From Chitinispirillales bacterium (GTDB taxonomy: Bacteria; Fibrobacterota; Chitinivibrionia; Chitinivibrionales; Chitinispirillaceae), in the NCBI GenBank assembly GCA_031283085.1, contig JAITCM010000144.1:1-64000 (forward strand): a stretch of 64,000 nt of DNA, given 5' to 3'. This document shows positions 17,538 to 26,547 of this stretch, piece by piece. Below the pieces are notes generated by a model that was given only the letters and a program-made list of their open reading frames with translations, made no database searches and was not told the DNA's origin. The number at the start of each line of letters is the position of its first letter. The stretch's first letter is position 1. The translations under genes and the position numbers were made by a program.

Positions 17538-18838
17538 TTGAACCCGTACTCCCCCGGATAATCCGAGATTATGATAAGCGCGATTACCTGCGGTATATAC
17601 TCGTTCGTCTCTTTGGCGAGCCAGCCCATGCGGTACAGGTGCCAGAAGTCGCGGTCGTTTACGGGGTCGTCTATGCGTTTGAGGGCGTTTATTACGCGTT
17701 GTTCGCCGGCGTTGTAGGCGGCCATGCAGAGCATTGTTGAGCCGCGGGCGCCGAAAATCGCGATGAGGTCTTTGAAGTGGGCGGCCGCGGCGCGGGTCGC
17801 TTTTTCGGGGTCGGCGCGTTCGTCGACGCCGCCGCCCACGCGCAGCCCGTAACGGCGGGCGGTGTGCGGCATGAACTGCCACATACCCGCCGCGCCGGCG
17901 TGTGAGACCGCCCGCGTGTTGAAGCCGCTTTCGAGCATCGCGACGTATGCGAGCTCAACCGGTACGTTTTTTTCGGAGAAAACGGCGCGAATCATGGGAA
18001 AATAACGCTGCCCGCGCTCCATCCAGAGCGCGACCGTGCCGCGCATTGAGCCGCGGTAGAGTTCGAGATAGCGTTCGACGCTTTCGACCATCTCCGGCGG
18101 CGCGCGGTAGCCGTCCTCGCCGAAGCGGGTGAGAACGGCGTTTATCCTGTCGCGGGTACTCGACGCGGATGTTGACGTTGGCGCGGGCGCGGATATCGGG
18201 GTTGACGGGGAGGTTGACGGAACGGAAAAGAAGTCCTTCCCTGCCGGAGAGGTTCTCGCCGGCGATGCCGTTGGGGAGGATACCATATTTAACAGCATAA
18301 ACAGCGTCGTCGCCGCCAGTACGGCTATCGACACGGCAATTGAGGCGATTACGGCGGCGACGCGGCGTTTTTGCATCCGGGGCGGGGCGGCGGCGTCATC
18401 GTCCGCGAGCGGTACGGGTTTGACGGCGCCGGTCAGACCGGCGTCAAGGTCGCCGGCGCCGATGTTATCGACGCCGATATTATCGATACCGGCGTTTATA
18501 TCGTTAGTACCGGCAACATTATTGATTCCGTTGATACCGTCGTCCGCCACAATCCTGAATTTCGGCCCGCTTCGCCCGAGTCCGATTTCGTCTCCGGCCT
18601 CCAATACGCACTCTTGAATCCGCCGGCCGTTTACAAAAGTCCCGTTGGTACTCTGTAAATCTTGCAGCAACATCCGCCGCGGGTCGGCGTAGAGCACCGC
18701 GTGGTAGGCCGATACGCCGCGGTCGTCGGCCGTGAGCGCGACGGTGTTCCCCGGGCCGCGTCCGATACTGACGGCGCCCTCCGGCAACGGCAGCCGCCCG
18801 CCCCGGCATAGGTCGGCGCGTTCTAAAAAAAATGCCAT
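17534..18838 (-). CDS. FHA domain - transmembrane - lytic transglycosylase fusion
   Basis: The N-terminus (residues 1-100) is a forkhead-associated phosphopeptide-binding domain with SIGRGPGNTVAL, SAYHAVLYADP and DLQSTNGTFVNG. A low-complexity Asn/Asp/Ile/Gly linker, a single transmembrane helix (AVIASIAVSIAVLAATTLFM) and a Ser/Thr/Pro stalk follow. The C-terminal 190 residues form an MltD-like SLT domain with the catalytic Glu in VAMLESGFN, AAGMWQFMPHTARRYGL and AAYNAGEQRV. Topology would put FHA in the cytoplasm and the muramidase in the periplasm. It overlaps the EEP lipoprotein gene by 4 bases. The combination suggests wall cutting controlled by Thr-phosphorylated partners. Confidence 0.9.
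   Translation of the reverse strand: MAFFLERADLCRGGRLPLPEGAVSIGRGPGNTVALTADDRGVSAYHAVLYADPRRMLLQDLQSTNGTFVNGRRIQECVLEAGDEIGLGRSGPKFRIVADDGINGINNVAGTNDINAGIDNIGVDNIGAGDLDAGLTGAVKPVPLADDDAAAPPRMQKRRVAAVIASIAVSIAVLAATTLFMLLNMVSSPTASPARTSPAGKDFFSVPSTSPSTPISAPAPTSTSASSTRDRINAVLTRFGEDGYRAPPEMVESVERYLELYRGSMRGTVALWMERGQRYFPMIRAVFSEKNVPVELAYVAMLESGFNTRAVSHAGAAGMWQFMPHTARRYGLRVGGGVDERADPEKATRAAAAHFKDLIAIFGARGSTMLCMAAYNAGEQRVINALKRIDDPVNDRDFWHLYRMGWLAKETNEYIPQVIALIIISDYPGEYGFK
18434..18541 (-). repeat. Degenerate in-frame coding repeat in the FHA-transglycosylase gene
   Basis: On the minus strand, imperfect units of the kind GCCGGTATCGATAAC repeat six to eight times and encode a stretch such as GINGINNVAGTNDINAG. 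It lies between the FHA domain and the membrane helix, where length is probably neutral. Comparable blocks are in three other genes of the window. Confidence 0.65.
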
Positions 18839-19033
18839 TTCCCGCTCCCGATAATCGGTTTAACCTGTTTCTTTAATTTCACGCATCCCAATAATCCGGA
18901 CATTTTTTAACGCGATACGACGGCGGTACGACGAGAGAGCACCTCTTTACGACGAGAGTAACGCGGCGGCTGGCGGCGCGTCTTTACATAATATACATTA
19001 CGGATGACCCGGACGCAAAAATATTTAAAGATT

Positions 19034-19981
19034 TTATTTTTTAACCCACTCCTCTATCCCTCTCCCCGACCGTTCCCACCCCGAATAGCTGAAATTCAAT
19101 GTGCAGTAACGGCAATATGGGATTGGGTTGGCCAGTTTTTCCAATATTTCGTCAATTGAGTTTACTTTAAAAATATCAACGTAATCATCTTCCGATGGCT
19201 CGGCGAACCCGTATTCGCTTTTATCAAAATATTTGTTGAAGTGCTTTGTCAGCAGCGGGAATCCGCACGGGTCAAGTTTTCCGTCTTCCAGATAGATACA
19301 GACGTTTCCCCAGGGGCATTTGCGGTACGCTTTTTCGACATTCCGGCCGCCGCTTAAATCCCAGGTATGTTTGTACCAGGAAAGCGCCCCGGTTCTGTCC
19401 AGCGCCTCCAGCTCAACGCCGTGTTTTCGCGCTTGCGCTATGATTTTGTCCTCGTCGATTTTAATCGGATATACGCTGACGACTAATTTTACGGCGTTTT
19501 TCCGGCAGCTTTGCCAGAATTCGTCCGGCTGTTCCGCCAAAAGTATGCCGTTGGTAACCAATTGCGCGCCGCAATCGAAATATTTTCCGGTTATGTCGAG
19601 TATCTTGATTAAGCCGGGGTGCAGAAGCGGTTCCCCGCCTATCAGGCTCACGTCGCACCTTCTATTCGTTAATTCCGAGAGCCGTTTAAAGTCTCTTTCC
19701 AATATGTCCGAATCGACGAATTTTTTTTCCGCGAGCGGGCAGAAATTCGTGCAACTCTTGCAATTTAAATTGCAATGGTCGCATATATGCACGTCAAAAA
19801 ACAGCTTCTCTCTTTTGGGTTTAACCGTTTTGGAAATCCCGGTTTTTATCTTTGTTTTTACCTTCCGCAACCCCGTTACCAAACGCATCAGCATCGGGAT
19901 TTTTTTCAACAGCTTCTTGAGCGTTGGCTTTTTACAGCCGTATTCGGACAGGAGCCTGCTTTTTTCAACGGTTTCGCTCAT
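19034..19981 (-). CDS. Radical SAM protein with C-terminal extra cysteines
   Basis: The CX3CX2C cluster motif CNLNCKSC (C70, C74, C77) and the SLIGGEPLLHP motif mark a radical S-adenosylmethionine enzyme. The C-terminal part has further cysteines (KCPWGNVC, LDPCGFP, CRYC), consistent with a SPASM/twitch-type domain binding extra Fe-S clusters. The N-terminal 55 residues are basic. AAAGGAGGAGG precedes ATG, and the start overlaps the upstream FemAB-like gene by 4 bases. It is likely to modify a sugar, lipid or peptide made by the neighbouring genes; the substrate is unknown. Confidence 0.85.
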   Translation of the reverse strand: MSETVEKSRLLSEYGCKKPTLKKLLKKIPMLMRLVTGLRKVKTKIKTGISKTVKPKREKLFFDVHICDHCNLNCKSCTNFCPLAEKKFVDSDILERDFKRLSELTNRRCDVSLIGGEPLLHPGLIKILDITGKYFDCGAQLVTNGILLAEQPDEFWQSCRKNAVKLVVSVYPIKIDEDKIIAQARKHGVELEALDRTGALSWYKHTWDLSGGRNVEKAYRKCPWGNVCIYLEDGKLDPCGFPLLTKHFNKYFDKSEYGFAEPSEDDYVDIFKVNSIDEILEKLANPIPYCRYCTLNFSYSGWERSGRGIEEWVKK

Positions 19982-21015
19982 CTGCGGCCTCCTCCTTTCA
20001 GCGCGCGGCGCACCGTTGAAACAAGCGAGCGCAGCGGGGTTTTTGTCGATATTACCGGAGTCGGCAACGCGCCGGCGCCGAAGTGTTTTTTGAACGACTC
20101 CACTCCGCCGTAGCCGCCGCTTGGGTTGAAGTCGAAAGTTTTGTATCCCCGGCTTATCGCGTCTAAGATTATCTTCCAGTACAACAGGTTATTCGGCCTG
20201 GCGTCAAAATACCGCGACGATGCCGCTCCGTGCCAGCTCACCGCGTGCCCGTTCCAGTAGAAAAACACGGCGCCGGCTATAGGGACGCCCTCTTTAAACG
20301 CCAGCCAAAGAGTCTCGTTTCCGGTGCGGATTTCGCGTATCCGCCGGAACAGGGAACGCGGGTAGACATTTCTCGGATTCATGGCCGGCCCGCCCCCGCG
20401 CCAGCGTTCCAGCGAGCATCGGTAGAGTTCGTAGTATTGGTCCCACTCGCGCGGCGCCTCGGCCGCCCTGACGGTCACGCCGGCGCGCTCCGCGCTCTTT
20501 ATCGCGCTCTTATGGCCCTTGCTCATGCCAAGCGTTATCGCGCGTTCCCCTTTTGTCAAATCCAAGATATGCGTAAAGTCGTCCTTGCGGTTGATACCGC
20601 CGGTATTGCCGATGCTGTCAAGGCCGCCGTCCATACCGCCCGCGGCGCCGATAAAGCGCGACGACGGGTCGAACGGATTTACCCTAAACGTCAGATTGGT
20701 TTTGGACATCAACACGCGAAAGAGGTGTTTGACGTGTTCCGGCGTCAGTATCGACGCGCTGAGCCACCCACCGTATGTTCCGCCGGGCGATGAAAAATGG
20801 TCGACGAGCAATCCGCCGGCGCGTCCGATTTTCGCGAAAGGAACGACGGCGGACGCTCCGTCGTCAAAGTGTACCGACAACGCGCCGCTGTTCCGTTTCG
20901 GCGCAATCAACTCATACCAGTACGGCGTATGAAAATAGGTCGCGCAGGGGCAGCCCTTAGCGGCGTCCATCCACGCTTCCCTCGATGCCTCCGCCACACG
21001 ATAAGCGCGCCTCAT
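19978..21015 (-). CDS. FemAB/BioF2-like GNAT-fold acyltransferase
   Basis: A 345-residue protein with two GNAT-like halves. The second half has DLTKGERAITLGMSKGHKSA, SLERWRGGG, FKEGVPIAGAVFFYWNGHA, NNLLYWKIILDAISRGYKTFDF and a final GVESFKKHFG. These are the hallmarks of FemAB-like (PF13480-type) transferases, which attach amino acids or acyl groups to cell-wall or glycan precursors. An Asp/Gly/Asn-rich insert (GLDSIGNTGGINR) splits the halves. It overlaps both neighbours by 4 bases. Confidence 0.8.
   Translation of the reverse strand: MRRAYRVAEASREAWMDAAKGCPCATYFHTPYWYELIAPKRNSGALSVHFDDGASAVVPFAKIGRAGGLLVDHFSSPGGTYGGWLSASILTPEHVKHLFRVLMSKTNLTFRVNPFDPSSRFIGAAGGMDGGLDSIGNTGGINRKDDFTHILDLTKGERAITLGMSKGHKSAIKSAERAGVTVRAAEAPREWDQYYELYRCSLERWRGGGPAMNPRNVYPRSLFRRIREIRTGNETLWLAFKEGVPIAGAVFFYWNGHAVSWHGAASSRYFDARPNNLLYWKIILDAISRGYKTFDFNPSGGYGGVESFKKHFGAGALPTPVISTKTPLRSLVSTVRRALKGGGRR
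20596..20650 (-). repeat. Degenerate in-frame coding repeat in the FemAB-like gene
   Basis: The minus strand reads GGCGGTATGGACGGCGGC followed by CTTGACAGCATCGGCAATAC, encoding DSIGNTGGIN, almost the same peptide as DSIGSDSNIN in the rlmD-type protein. It lies between the two GNAT halves. Confidence 0.5.
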
Positions 21016-22094
21016 AAGCCCTCTACGATTCTCTTAAACTTAGCCGCGTCAAAATTCGCGTTTATGTGTTTCTTGACAAACGTATCAAGCTCGGTATAAT
21101 CTTCGTCGGTAAGTCTCCCCTTAAAGGCGCGCAGCGCTATCGGCGCGTACTCCGTATCCAGCCCCAACAGCAACATATCGAACCAGCTCTCGCAGCCGCA
21201 GATATTGCGGCAGGTGAAGTCCACTCTGCCCATACGGCCGTTCACGGCCCGCGCGAGCATGGTGAACGCCTTCTTTAATCCGCCTTTTTTGAGGATTTTG
21301 CCGTAGGCGCGGTCTGTTCTGCGCAGCTGCGAACCGAGGCTCGCGCCGCATGTGAAAAGCTCTCCACGCGGCGAGAAATGCACCGAGAAATACTGGTTAT
21401 AGCACTGTATCTTGCGGAAATTCTTATGGCGCAAAAGGCAATCGAAATCGTGCGTTACGGCGCTGTGCACGGATTTGATTTCCGCGAACACATCAAGGAA
21501 TCTGCGGTAACCGTCCCGCTCCCTTACGACAGACAGTTCGCTTTCGGGGGGCATTACAGGCGCGAGTCCAAGCCCGATGCGCGGAGATACGGCGGCGAGC
21601 TGGGCCGCGAAGCGTTTTAGCGTATCAATGTTTTTTTCCGTAACCACGGTATTTATCATAAGCTCCGGGCAGCGCTCCGCCGAATTTATAAGCGCCGCGA
21701 TTCGGTCGAGCACGGCGTCGCCGCCGAGCCCGCGAGTCGCGGCGTTGACCTCTCCGGGACCGTCAACGCTTATCACCAAACGGTCTATGTACGGAAAGGC
21801 CTCCGCCAGTTTTTGCGGCCCCGTGCCGTTGTGGACGACCCGAATGTACGGGTTCCAAACCGCCTTCGCCCGCGAAAGCAATCCGGGGAGCTCCTTCAGC
21901 AACGACGGCTCGCCGCCGCTGATATTCAGTATCCGCGGCTTGTACGCCGCAATGCGGTCAAGCGCCTCGAACCGGTTTATCGTCTCCGGCTCATTGGCCC
22001 GCTTCATTATCGAAGGGTCGCAGTATGCGCAGTGGAGATTACAGCGGTCGGTCACCTTCCAGGTGGCTATCCAGCAGAAGTTATTGTTTATCAT
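21012..22094 (-). CDS. Radical SAM / SPASM-like protein
   Basis: The radical SAM motif is TDRCNLHCAYC, followed by ILNISGGEPSLLKEL and LVISVDGPGEVN. C-terminal cysteines (FTCGASLG and TCRNICGCES) suggest auxiliary clusters. I prefer the Met at 22094 (MINNNFCW), one base after the stop of the GT4 gene (TGAGATG); an alternative start is at 22127. It is the second radical SAM enzyme of a four-gene coupled unit. It would act on a glycan or a small peptide; no precursor-peptide gene was found beside it. Confidence 0.85.
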   Translation of the reverse strand: MINNNFCWIATWKVTDRCNLHCAYCDPSIMKRANEPETINRFEALDRIAAYKPRILNISGGEPSLLKELPGLLSRAKAVWNPYIRVVHNGTGPQKLAEAFPYIDRLVISVDGPGEVNAATRGLGGDAVLDRIAALINSAERCPELMINTVVTEKNIDTLKRFAAQLAAVSPRIGLGLAPVMPPESELSVVRERDGYRRFLDVFAEIKSVHSAVTHDFDCLLRHKNFRKIQCYNQYFSVHFSPRGELFTCGASLGSQLRRTDRAYGKILKKGGLKKAFTMLARAVNGRMGRVDFTCRNICGCESWFDMLLLGLDTEYAPIALRAFKGRLTDEDYTELDTFVKKHINANFDAAKFKRIVEGL

Positions 22095-22095
22095 C

Positions 22096-23265
22096 TCACG
22101 CGCGCTCCCCGTTAAGAACGTCGTCATAAATTTTTTCTATGCCGCTGATATAATTTTCCATTGTGAATTTTGAATCGAGTTCGGCGCGGGCGGCAATCGC
22201 CGTTTTTTGCCTTAACTCACGGGACTCCAAAATAGCGGCGGTTCTGTCCGCCGCCGAATTGATGTCGCCCCGTTTGACCAAATACCCGCTTTCCCCGTCC
22301 GTAAAGCATTCGCCGATGCCCCCGCAATCGTAGGCCACAACCGCAACCCCCATCGCCATCGCCTCAAGCACCACCCCGCCCAAGGCTTCTTCCCAGTCCG
22401 GGGCGTGCACCAATACGGACGCCACCGCCATAACCGCGGCGACCTCCTCCTGTTTGATGTTGCCCGTAACCGTCAAACACCCGTCAAGCCCTTTGCGTTT
22501 GATTTCGTCTATCATTTCGTCATAATATTTCTCGTGCCCGGGCACTTTACCGCCGACAATTATAAACTTGACATCACCGGAAATTTTAGTTTTAATTCGC
22601 GACGCTATTTCCAAAAAATTATGGTGCCCCTTGTCGCGGCGAAACGAGGAGACGGCAATTACCGTGGGAATGTCATCGGCATCCGTATTAACCGCGTTCG
22701 TATCGGCCGGAACCGCGTTGATAATATTCGCGCCGTTGAAGACCGACCTGTCGGGTCCGGGATTGTAGACGACCGACGCCCGGCGCCCGAATCCGTAGTA
22801 ACGCTTGACAAAATGGGAGACCGTGACGATTCGCGAGCAGAAGAGGTGCGTCCACACCCGATAAAGATACCTGACCGCCCCGGCGTCGACGCAAACGCGG
22901 ATATGCGCGACGGACGCGGCGCCGGCAAGCCGGGCAAACGGATAAAACGGCGCGTCGATAACATCGGAGAAGTGCGCAATCCCAACGCCGTTGCCGCGAA
23001 TGTACCCGCGCAAACGCCATCCGGCGAATATCCATGTCAATAGCTGCCAGGGCCGCTTCCAAAAATCCCTCTTCAACCGCTCGAACGGAACGATGCCCAC
23101 GTCAATTCCCGCCCCGCGGAGCCTCTCCGCCAGTTCGCCCTCCTCCGGCAGCACAACGCAAACGTCAACCCCGCGTCCGGCAAGCCCCACCGCCAACTTG
23201 CAGGTACTAATCGGCATACCGGTGCCGAATGAGGACAGGGAGCAAAATACGCAGGTCTTTTTCAT
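22096..23265 (-). CDS. GT4-family glycosyltransferase
   Basis: A GT-B fold, retaining glycosyltransferase. The N-terminal Rossmann part starts MKKTCVFCSLSSFGTGMP. The C-terminal donor domain has the VIAVSSFRRDKGHHNF strand, LVHAPDWEEALGGVVLEAMA with the EX7E-type pair, and VVAYDCGGIGECF. An Asn/Asp/Ala-rich insert (ANIINAVPADTNAVNT) separates the domains. It is first in the unit, and probably transfers a hexose to a surface glycan or lipid carrier. No Shine-Dalgarno sequence is evident. Confidence 0.9.
   Translation of the reverse strand: MKKTCVFCSLSSFGTGMPISTCKLAVGLAGRGVDVCVVLPEEGELAERLRGAGIDVGIVPFERLKRDFWKRPWQLLTWIFAGWRLRGYIRGNGVGIAHFSDVIDAPFYPFARLAGAASVAHIRVCVDAGAVRYLYRVWTHLFCSRIVTVSHFVKRYYGFGRRASVVYNPGPDRSVFNGANIINAVPADTNAVNTDADDIPTVIAVSSFRRDKGHHNFLEIASRIKTKISGDVKFIIVGGKVPGHEKYYDEMIDEIKRKGLDGCLTVTGNIKQEEVAAVMAVASVLVHAPDWEEALGGVVLEAMAMGVAVVAYDCGGIGECFTDGESGYLVKRGDINSAADRTAAILESRELRQKTAIAARAELDSKFTMENYISGIEKIYDDVLNGERA
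22671..22740 (-). repeat. Degenerate in-frame coding repeat in the GT4 gene
   Basis: The minus strand reads GCGAATATTATCAACGCGGT and continues with GATACGAACGCGGTTAATAC, encoding NIINAV and TNAVNTD. It sits at the linker between the two Rossmann domains. Same style as the repeats at 7572, 18434 and 20596. Confidence 0.45.
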
Positions 23266-23311
23266 TATACGCTCTTTGCTTTTTAGATTTTAATCTTTAA
23301 AATCTTTTAGC

Positions 23312-25525
23312 CTACGGCTTAATAATAATCTTCGCCCTCTCCCCCCCCGGGCTGACCACCGCAATATACGTTCCCGGAACAATATTTCTCTTCGGTGTCC
23401 ACGCCGCTCTCCACTCCGTGTCCGTGTGGTACTTCGCCTCTACCCTTGCGGTCAGCGCGCCGTTTATGGCGTATACCGAGACGCTTGACTTCGGTTTCAG
23501 GCCGCAGAATGTTATCTGTTGCGCGCCCTGGGTGTTGCCGCTCGCGGAGTACAGGTTGGGGACGGCGCGCAGCGGCGGTTTTGACGCGGCTTTGCCGGAG
23601 CTGCCCGTGCTTACCATTGAGATGCCCTCGTCGGTCGCGACCCACAGGCGGCCGTTCTTCCGGTCGACGGCCACGGAGACCACGTTGTTTGAGGAAAGGC
23701 CGGTCGTTTCGTCTATTCGGCGCGTTTCCTTAGTCGCCAGGTCGTAACGTATAACGCCGCCGGAGCCAGTGCCGAGCCACAGGACGCCGTCGTCCACGGC
23801 CATGCTTGACGCGGTGCTTATCGTGTTATCCACTGTTTCTATAGTCGTCGCGCCGGCCCGGATTCTCCTTATGCCGCCGGAACCGGCCATATACAACGCG
23901 CCGTCGGGGCCCGCTTCCAACGCCCTCAGTGTCCCTACCGCCTCGTATACCGTGACTACCTCTATGCTATCGGAGAGCGGGTTGCCGTTGTGGCGGAAGG
24001 CGACGACGCGGTTCCCCCCGTAGGCGAATATCTTGCCGTCGCGGCTCACCGCCAGAAAATCGATGCTCTGCGTCTTGAGCGGCAAATCCGTGAAGAAGCG
24101 CCTGAAGTGCGCTTTAACCGGGTTTGTCTCGTATGGTACGGGGTCGTAGCGGGGGTCGTAGCAAATGAGGTTGCCGAAATCGCTTTCGAACGCGGAGACC
24201 CAAAGGTATCCCGATGAATCGGCGGCGATTGCGTCGCACTTGCCCCACACAATTCCGCCGATGCCGTCGCGCACGTATGATACGCCGGTGTAGTCGCCGT
24301 AGCCTATAATAAGCTGCCCGACGGTATTATTCGCCGGGTTGATGTGCTTGATGTTCCCGCCCCATGTCCCCACCCAAAATGTTCCGTCTCTCCCAAAGGC
24401 CGCTCCGAGCGCGTTGTTGTCGCCGGCGTAGCCGAAGTCGTTACCGTGGGTGCTGCGGCTGTAGAGATGCCAGCGGCCGTCGAACCTGTGGACTCCGTGA
24501 TACCAGTAGTTGGGGAGGCTGACCGTCGGCAACGCCCATAAATCACCGGTTGATGAGACTACCACGCGCGACGCCCGTTTGAGCGAGTAGCCCTCTATTT
24601 TATGCTGCCGCAGCGGCGGGTCTCCGTCGCCGAGCGAGAAGTAGTACATCGCCTCCGTGCCTATCCACAGGCGCTTGTCGCCCTCGTTGTAGAGGGCTAT
24701 AATGCCGCCGTCGGCCAATATCCGCGCCGACCTGACGGTATCGCCGTCCGTCCAGGTCAGCCGTCCACCGGTGTCGGCCGCGTAGAGGGCACCGCGAAAG
24801 ACGGCGGCGGGCTTGGAACGCGCCGTAACGCCGCCGCCGGCGGGCACGAACGAATAGACAGGCCCGCTCCCCTTCGTCTTCCAGATGCCGGGGTCGTAAA
24901 AGTTGCGCTGCGAAAGCGGGATGTCGTATAGGCCGTCCAAATAGGCCACGCCCTCGCCGCATCCCAAAAAGAGCGTGTCGCCGTTAGCCTCAATGACGTT
25001 GACGCCAACGTCGGAGAACCCCGCGATGGCGGTCGCGTTGCGCATCGCAATGCCCTTGAGCGGGTCAAAGAGGCTAACCCCCATATTTGACCCGACAACG
25101 ATAAGGCCGTCGTAACTGTACAGCGAAGTGACGCGCCAGCCGGAGAGCCTGTATGTGGAGTACGTCGTATACTGTCCGCGCGGCGTACGCCTGTACAGAT
25201 ACCCCCTGCGCGACCCTATCCAGACGTTTCCGGCATCGTCGCGGCATAGCGACGTCAGGTGCAGGTCGGGGAAGACGCGCCCGTTTCCCACGAACTCCCG
25301 CGCGCCGCTTTCGAGGTTGTGCATAACGAGCCCGCCGCTTGTGGCCGCCCAAAGGGTGTCGCCCCACTGCAGGAAGGCGTTCACGGTTACGGGTGAGCTG
25401 TAGTTGGCGATATTTTCGAACGCGGCGGGCGCGGCGGCGGGGCCGCCGGCAAAGCCGGCAACAAACACGGCCGCCGCGAGCAGAGACGCCGTTTTCGCTC
25501 TTGTGATGTTTTTAGGTTCGGGCAT
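23312..25525 (-). CDS. Large secreted beta-propeller protein with C-terminal sorting-like domain
   Basis: A signal peptide (cut near GGPAAAPAAF) precedes about 600 residues of Reg_prop-like blades, such as VWIGSRRGYLYRR, LWIGTEAMYYF, LWLGTGSGGVIRYDL and LWVATDEGISM. This is followed by an 80-residue C-terminal beta domain (SSVSVYAINGALTARVE, PGTYIAVVS, IIIKP) like those routing proteins through type IX secretion. The same end is seen on the GH8 protein. A paralogue in style is at 3489-4505. The ligand or partner is unknown. Confidence 0.85.
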   Translation of the reverse strand: MPEPKNITRAKTASLLAAAVFVAGFAGGPAAAPAAFENIANYSSPVTVNAFLQWGDTLWAATSGGLVMHNLESGAREFVGNGRVFPDLHLTSLCRDDAGNVWIGSRRGYLYRRTPRGQYTTYSTYRLSGWRVTSLYSYDGLIVVGSNMGVSLFDPLKGIAMRNATAIAGFSDVGVNVIEANGDTLFLGCGEGVAYLDGLYDIPLSQRNFYDPGIWKTKGSGPVYSFVPAGGGVTARSKPAAVFRGALYAADTGGRLTWTDGDTVRSARILADGGIIALYNEGDKRLWIGTEAMYYFSLGDGDPPLRQHKIEGYSLKRASRVVVSSTGDLWALPTVSLPNYWYHGVHRFDGRWHLYSRSTHGNDFGYAGDNNALGAAFGRDGTFWVGTWGGNIKHINPANNTVGQLIIGYGDYTGVSYVRDGIGGIVWGKCDAIAADSSGYLWVSAFESDFGNLICYDPRYDPVPYETNPVKAHFRRFFTDLPLKTQSIDFLAVSRDGKIFAYGGNRVVAFRHNGNPLSDSIEVVTVYEAVGTLRALEAGPDGALYMAGSGGIRRIRAGATTIETVDNTISTASSMAVDDGVLWLGTGSGGVIRYDLATKETRRIDETTGLSSNNVVSVAVDRKNGRLWVATDEGISMVSTGSSGKAASKPPLRAVPNLYSASGNTQGAQQITFCGLKPKSSVSVYAINGALTARVEAKYHTDTEWRAAWTPKRNIVPGTYIAVVSPGGERAKIIIKP

Positions 25526-25638
25526 TTTTTGCTCTTTTTAACCCCGGTAATCCTCTTATTTTAATTTCTTTTAATTCTATAGAATCATATTAATATAATT
25601 GACGCGCACGCCACCGCGCAAAGAGCAAGCGCCAATAT

Positions 25639-26328
25639 CTATACGCCGCGCCTGTCGCCCCATATCGCCTTATGCAACTGTATCCCAAGCCTTACGCCCG
25701 CCGGACGGGTCTTTACCATCCATTCCGCCAGCGTCCTGTACGGTAACGACGGCGCCGACGGGGAGAAGATTATCGGGCAGCGGGCAGCGAGGCCGCGCCG
25801 GGCGCAGAACTCCGCCGCCCATACCGCGTCGCCTATCGACGCCAACACGAACTTCAGTTCGTCGCCGGCGCGCAGGCGGCCAATGTTATCCGCAAAAAAA
25901 CTCCCTTCCTCCCCGCTGCCGGGGCACTTTACATCCACAACGCGGCGGACGCCGGCGGGGATTGCGCCAATGTCGAGGCTGCCGTTGGTCTCCAGCATCA
26001 CCTCGTAGCCCAAGTCCAAAAAACCGGCGCAGAGGGCGGCGGTTTCGCGCTGCAGGAGCGGCTCGCCGCCGGTGATTTCAACCAGGCGCCGGACGGGCGC
26101 CGCGCCGGGCGGCGTACCGGCATCAGCATAGAGCTTTTCCACGGCGGCGACGATGGCGGGGACGGGCATCGGCGATGGGGCGCCGCCCGCGCCGTCGCCG
26201 CGCGCGTACTTAGTATCGCACCAAACGCAACGCAGATTGCATCCGAACAGGCGAACGAAAGAGCAGGGCCGACCGGACTGGGCGGACTCGCCTTGGATGG
26301 ACAGGAATATTTCCGACACGTTTAACAT
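25639..26328 (-). CDS. queE: 7-carboxy-7-deazaguanine synthase
   Basis: Radical SAM enzyme of queuosine/preQ0 biosynthesis that contracts carboxy-tetrahydropterin to CDG. The N-terminus VSEIFLSIQGESAQSGRP, the cluster motif CNLRCVWC, VEITGGEPLLQ and VMLETNGSLDIG are diagnostic of QueE; the length of 229 residues is usual. No other queuosine genes are in the window. No ribosome site is evident. Confidence 0.93.
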   Translation of the reverse strand: MLNVSEIFLSIQGESAQSGRPCSFVRLFGCNLRCVWCDTKYARGDGAGGAPSPMPVPAIVAAVEKLYADAGTPPGAAPVRRLVEITGGEPLLQRETAALCAGFLDLGYEVMLETNGSLDIGAIPAGVRRVVDVKCPGSGEEGSFFADNIGRLRAGDELKFVLASIGDAVWAAEFCARRGLAARCPIIFSPSAPSLPYRTLAEWMVKTRPAGVRLGIQLHKAIWGDRRGV

Positions 26329-26547
26329 ATAAATATGTCATATCGCAAAAATCAAATTCTTTTTATGAGGATGGCGCCGAGCTTTCGCCTGAGCGTACGG
26401 TAACCGCCGACTCAACAATATAATATTTTCCGCCGCCGCCCATAATGTATATTTATAGAAACAAAAACCATGGAATCGTTGGATATCTAAGGAGGAGGTT
26501 GCCGAAAATATACATTGCCGATGGAATTGTTTACGGGAACGACCGCC

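Noticed and set aside
17538-17882. 115-codon N-terminal extension of the EEP lipoprotein
   Set aside because: Arg-rich nonsense read across the transglycosylase domain; the true start overlaps that gene's stop and begins a lipoprotein signal.
18839-19033. Repeated TACGACGAGAG motif as an operator or repeat array
   Set aside because: Only two to three short copies in a 195-base spacer; too little to call a site.
26445-26547. Small plus-strand reading frame with a GGAGGAGG motif
   Set aside because: The frame runs into the antisense of the TPR gene with Pro/Arg-rich sequence and no domain; the purine run alone is not evidence for a gene.
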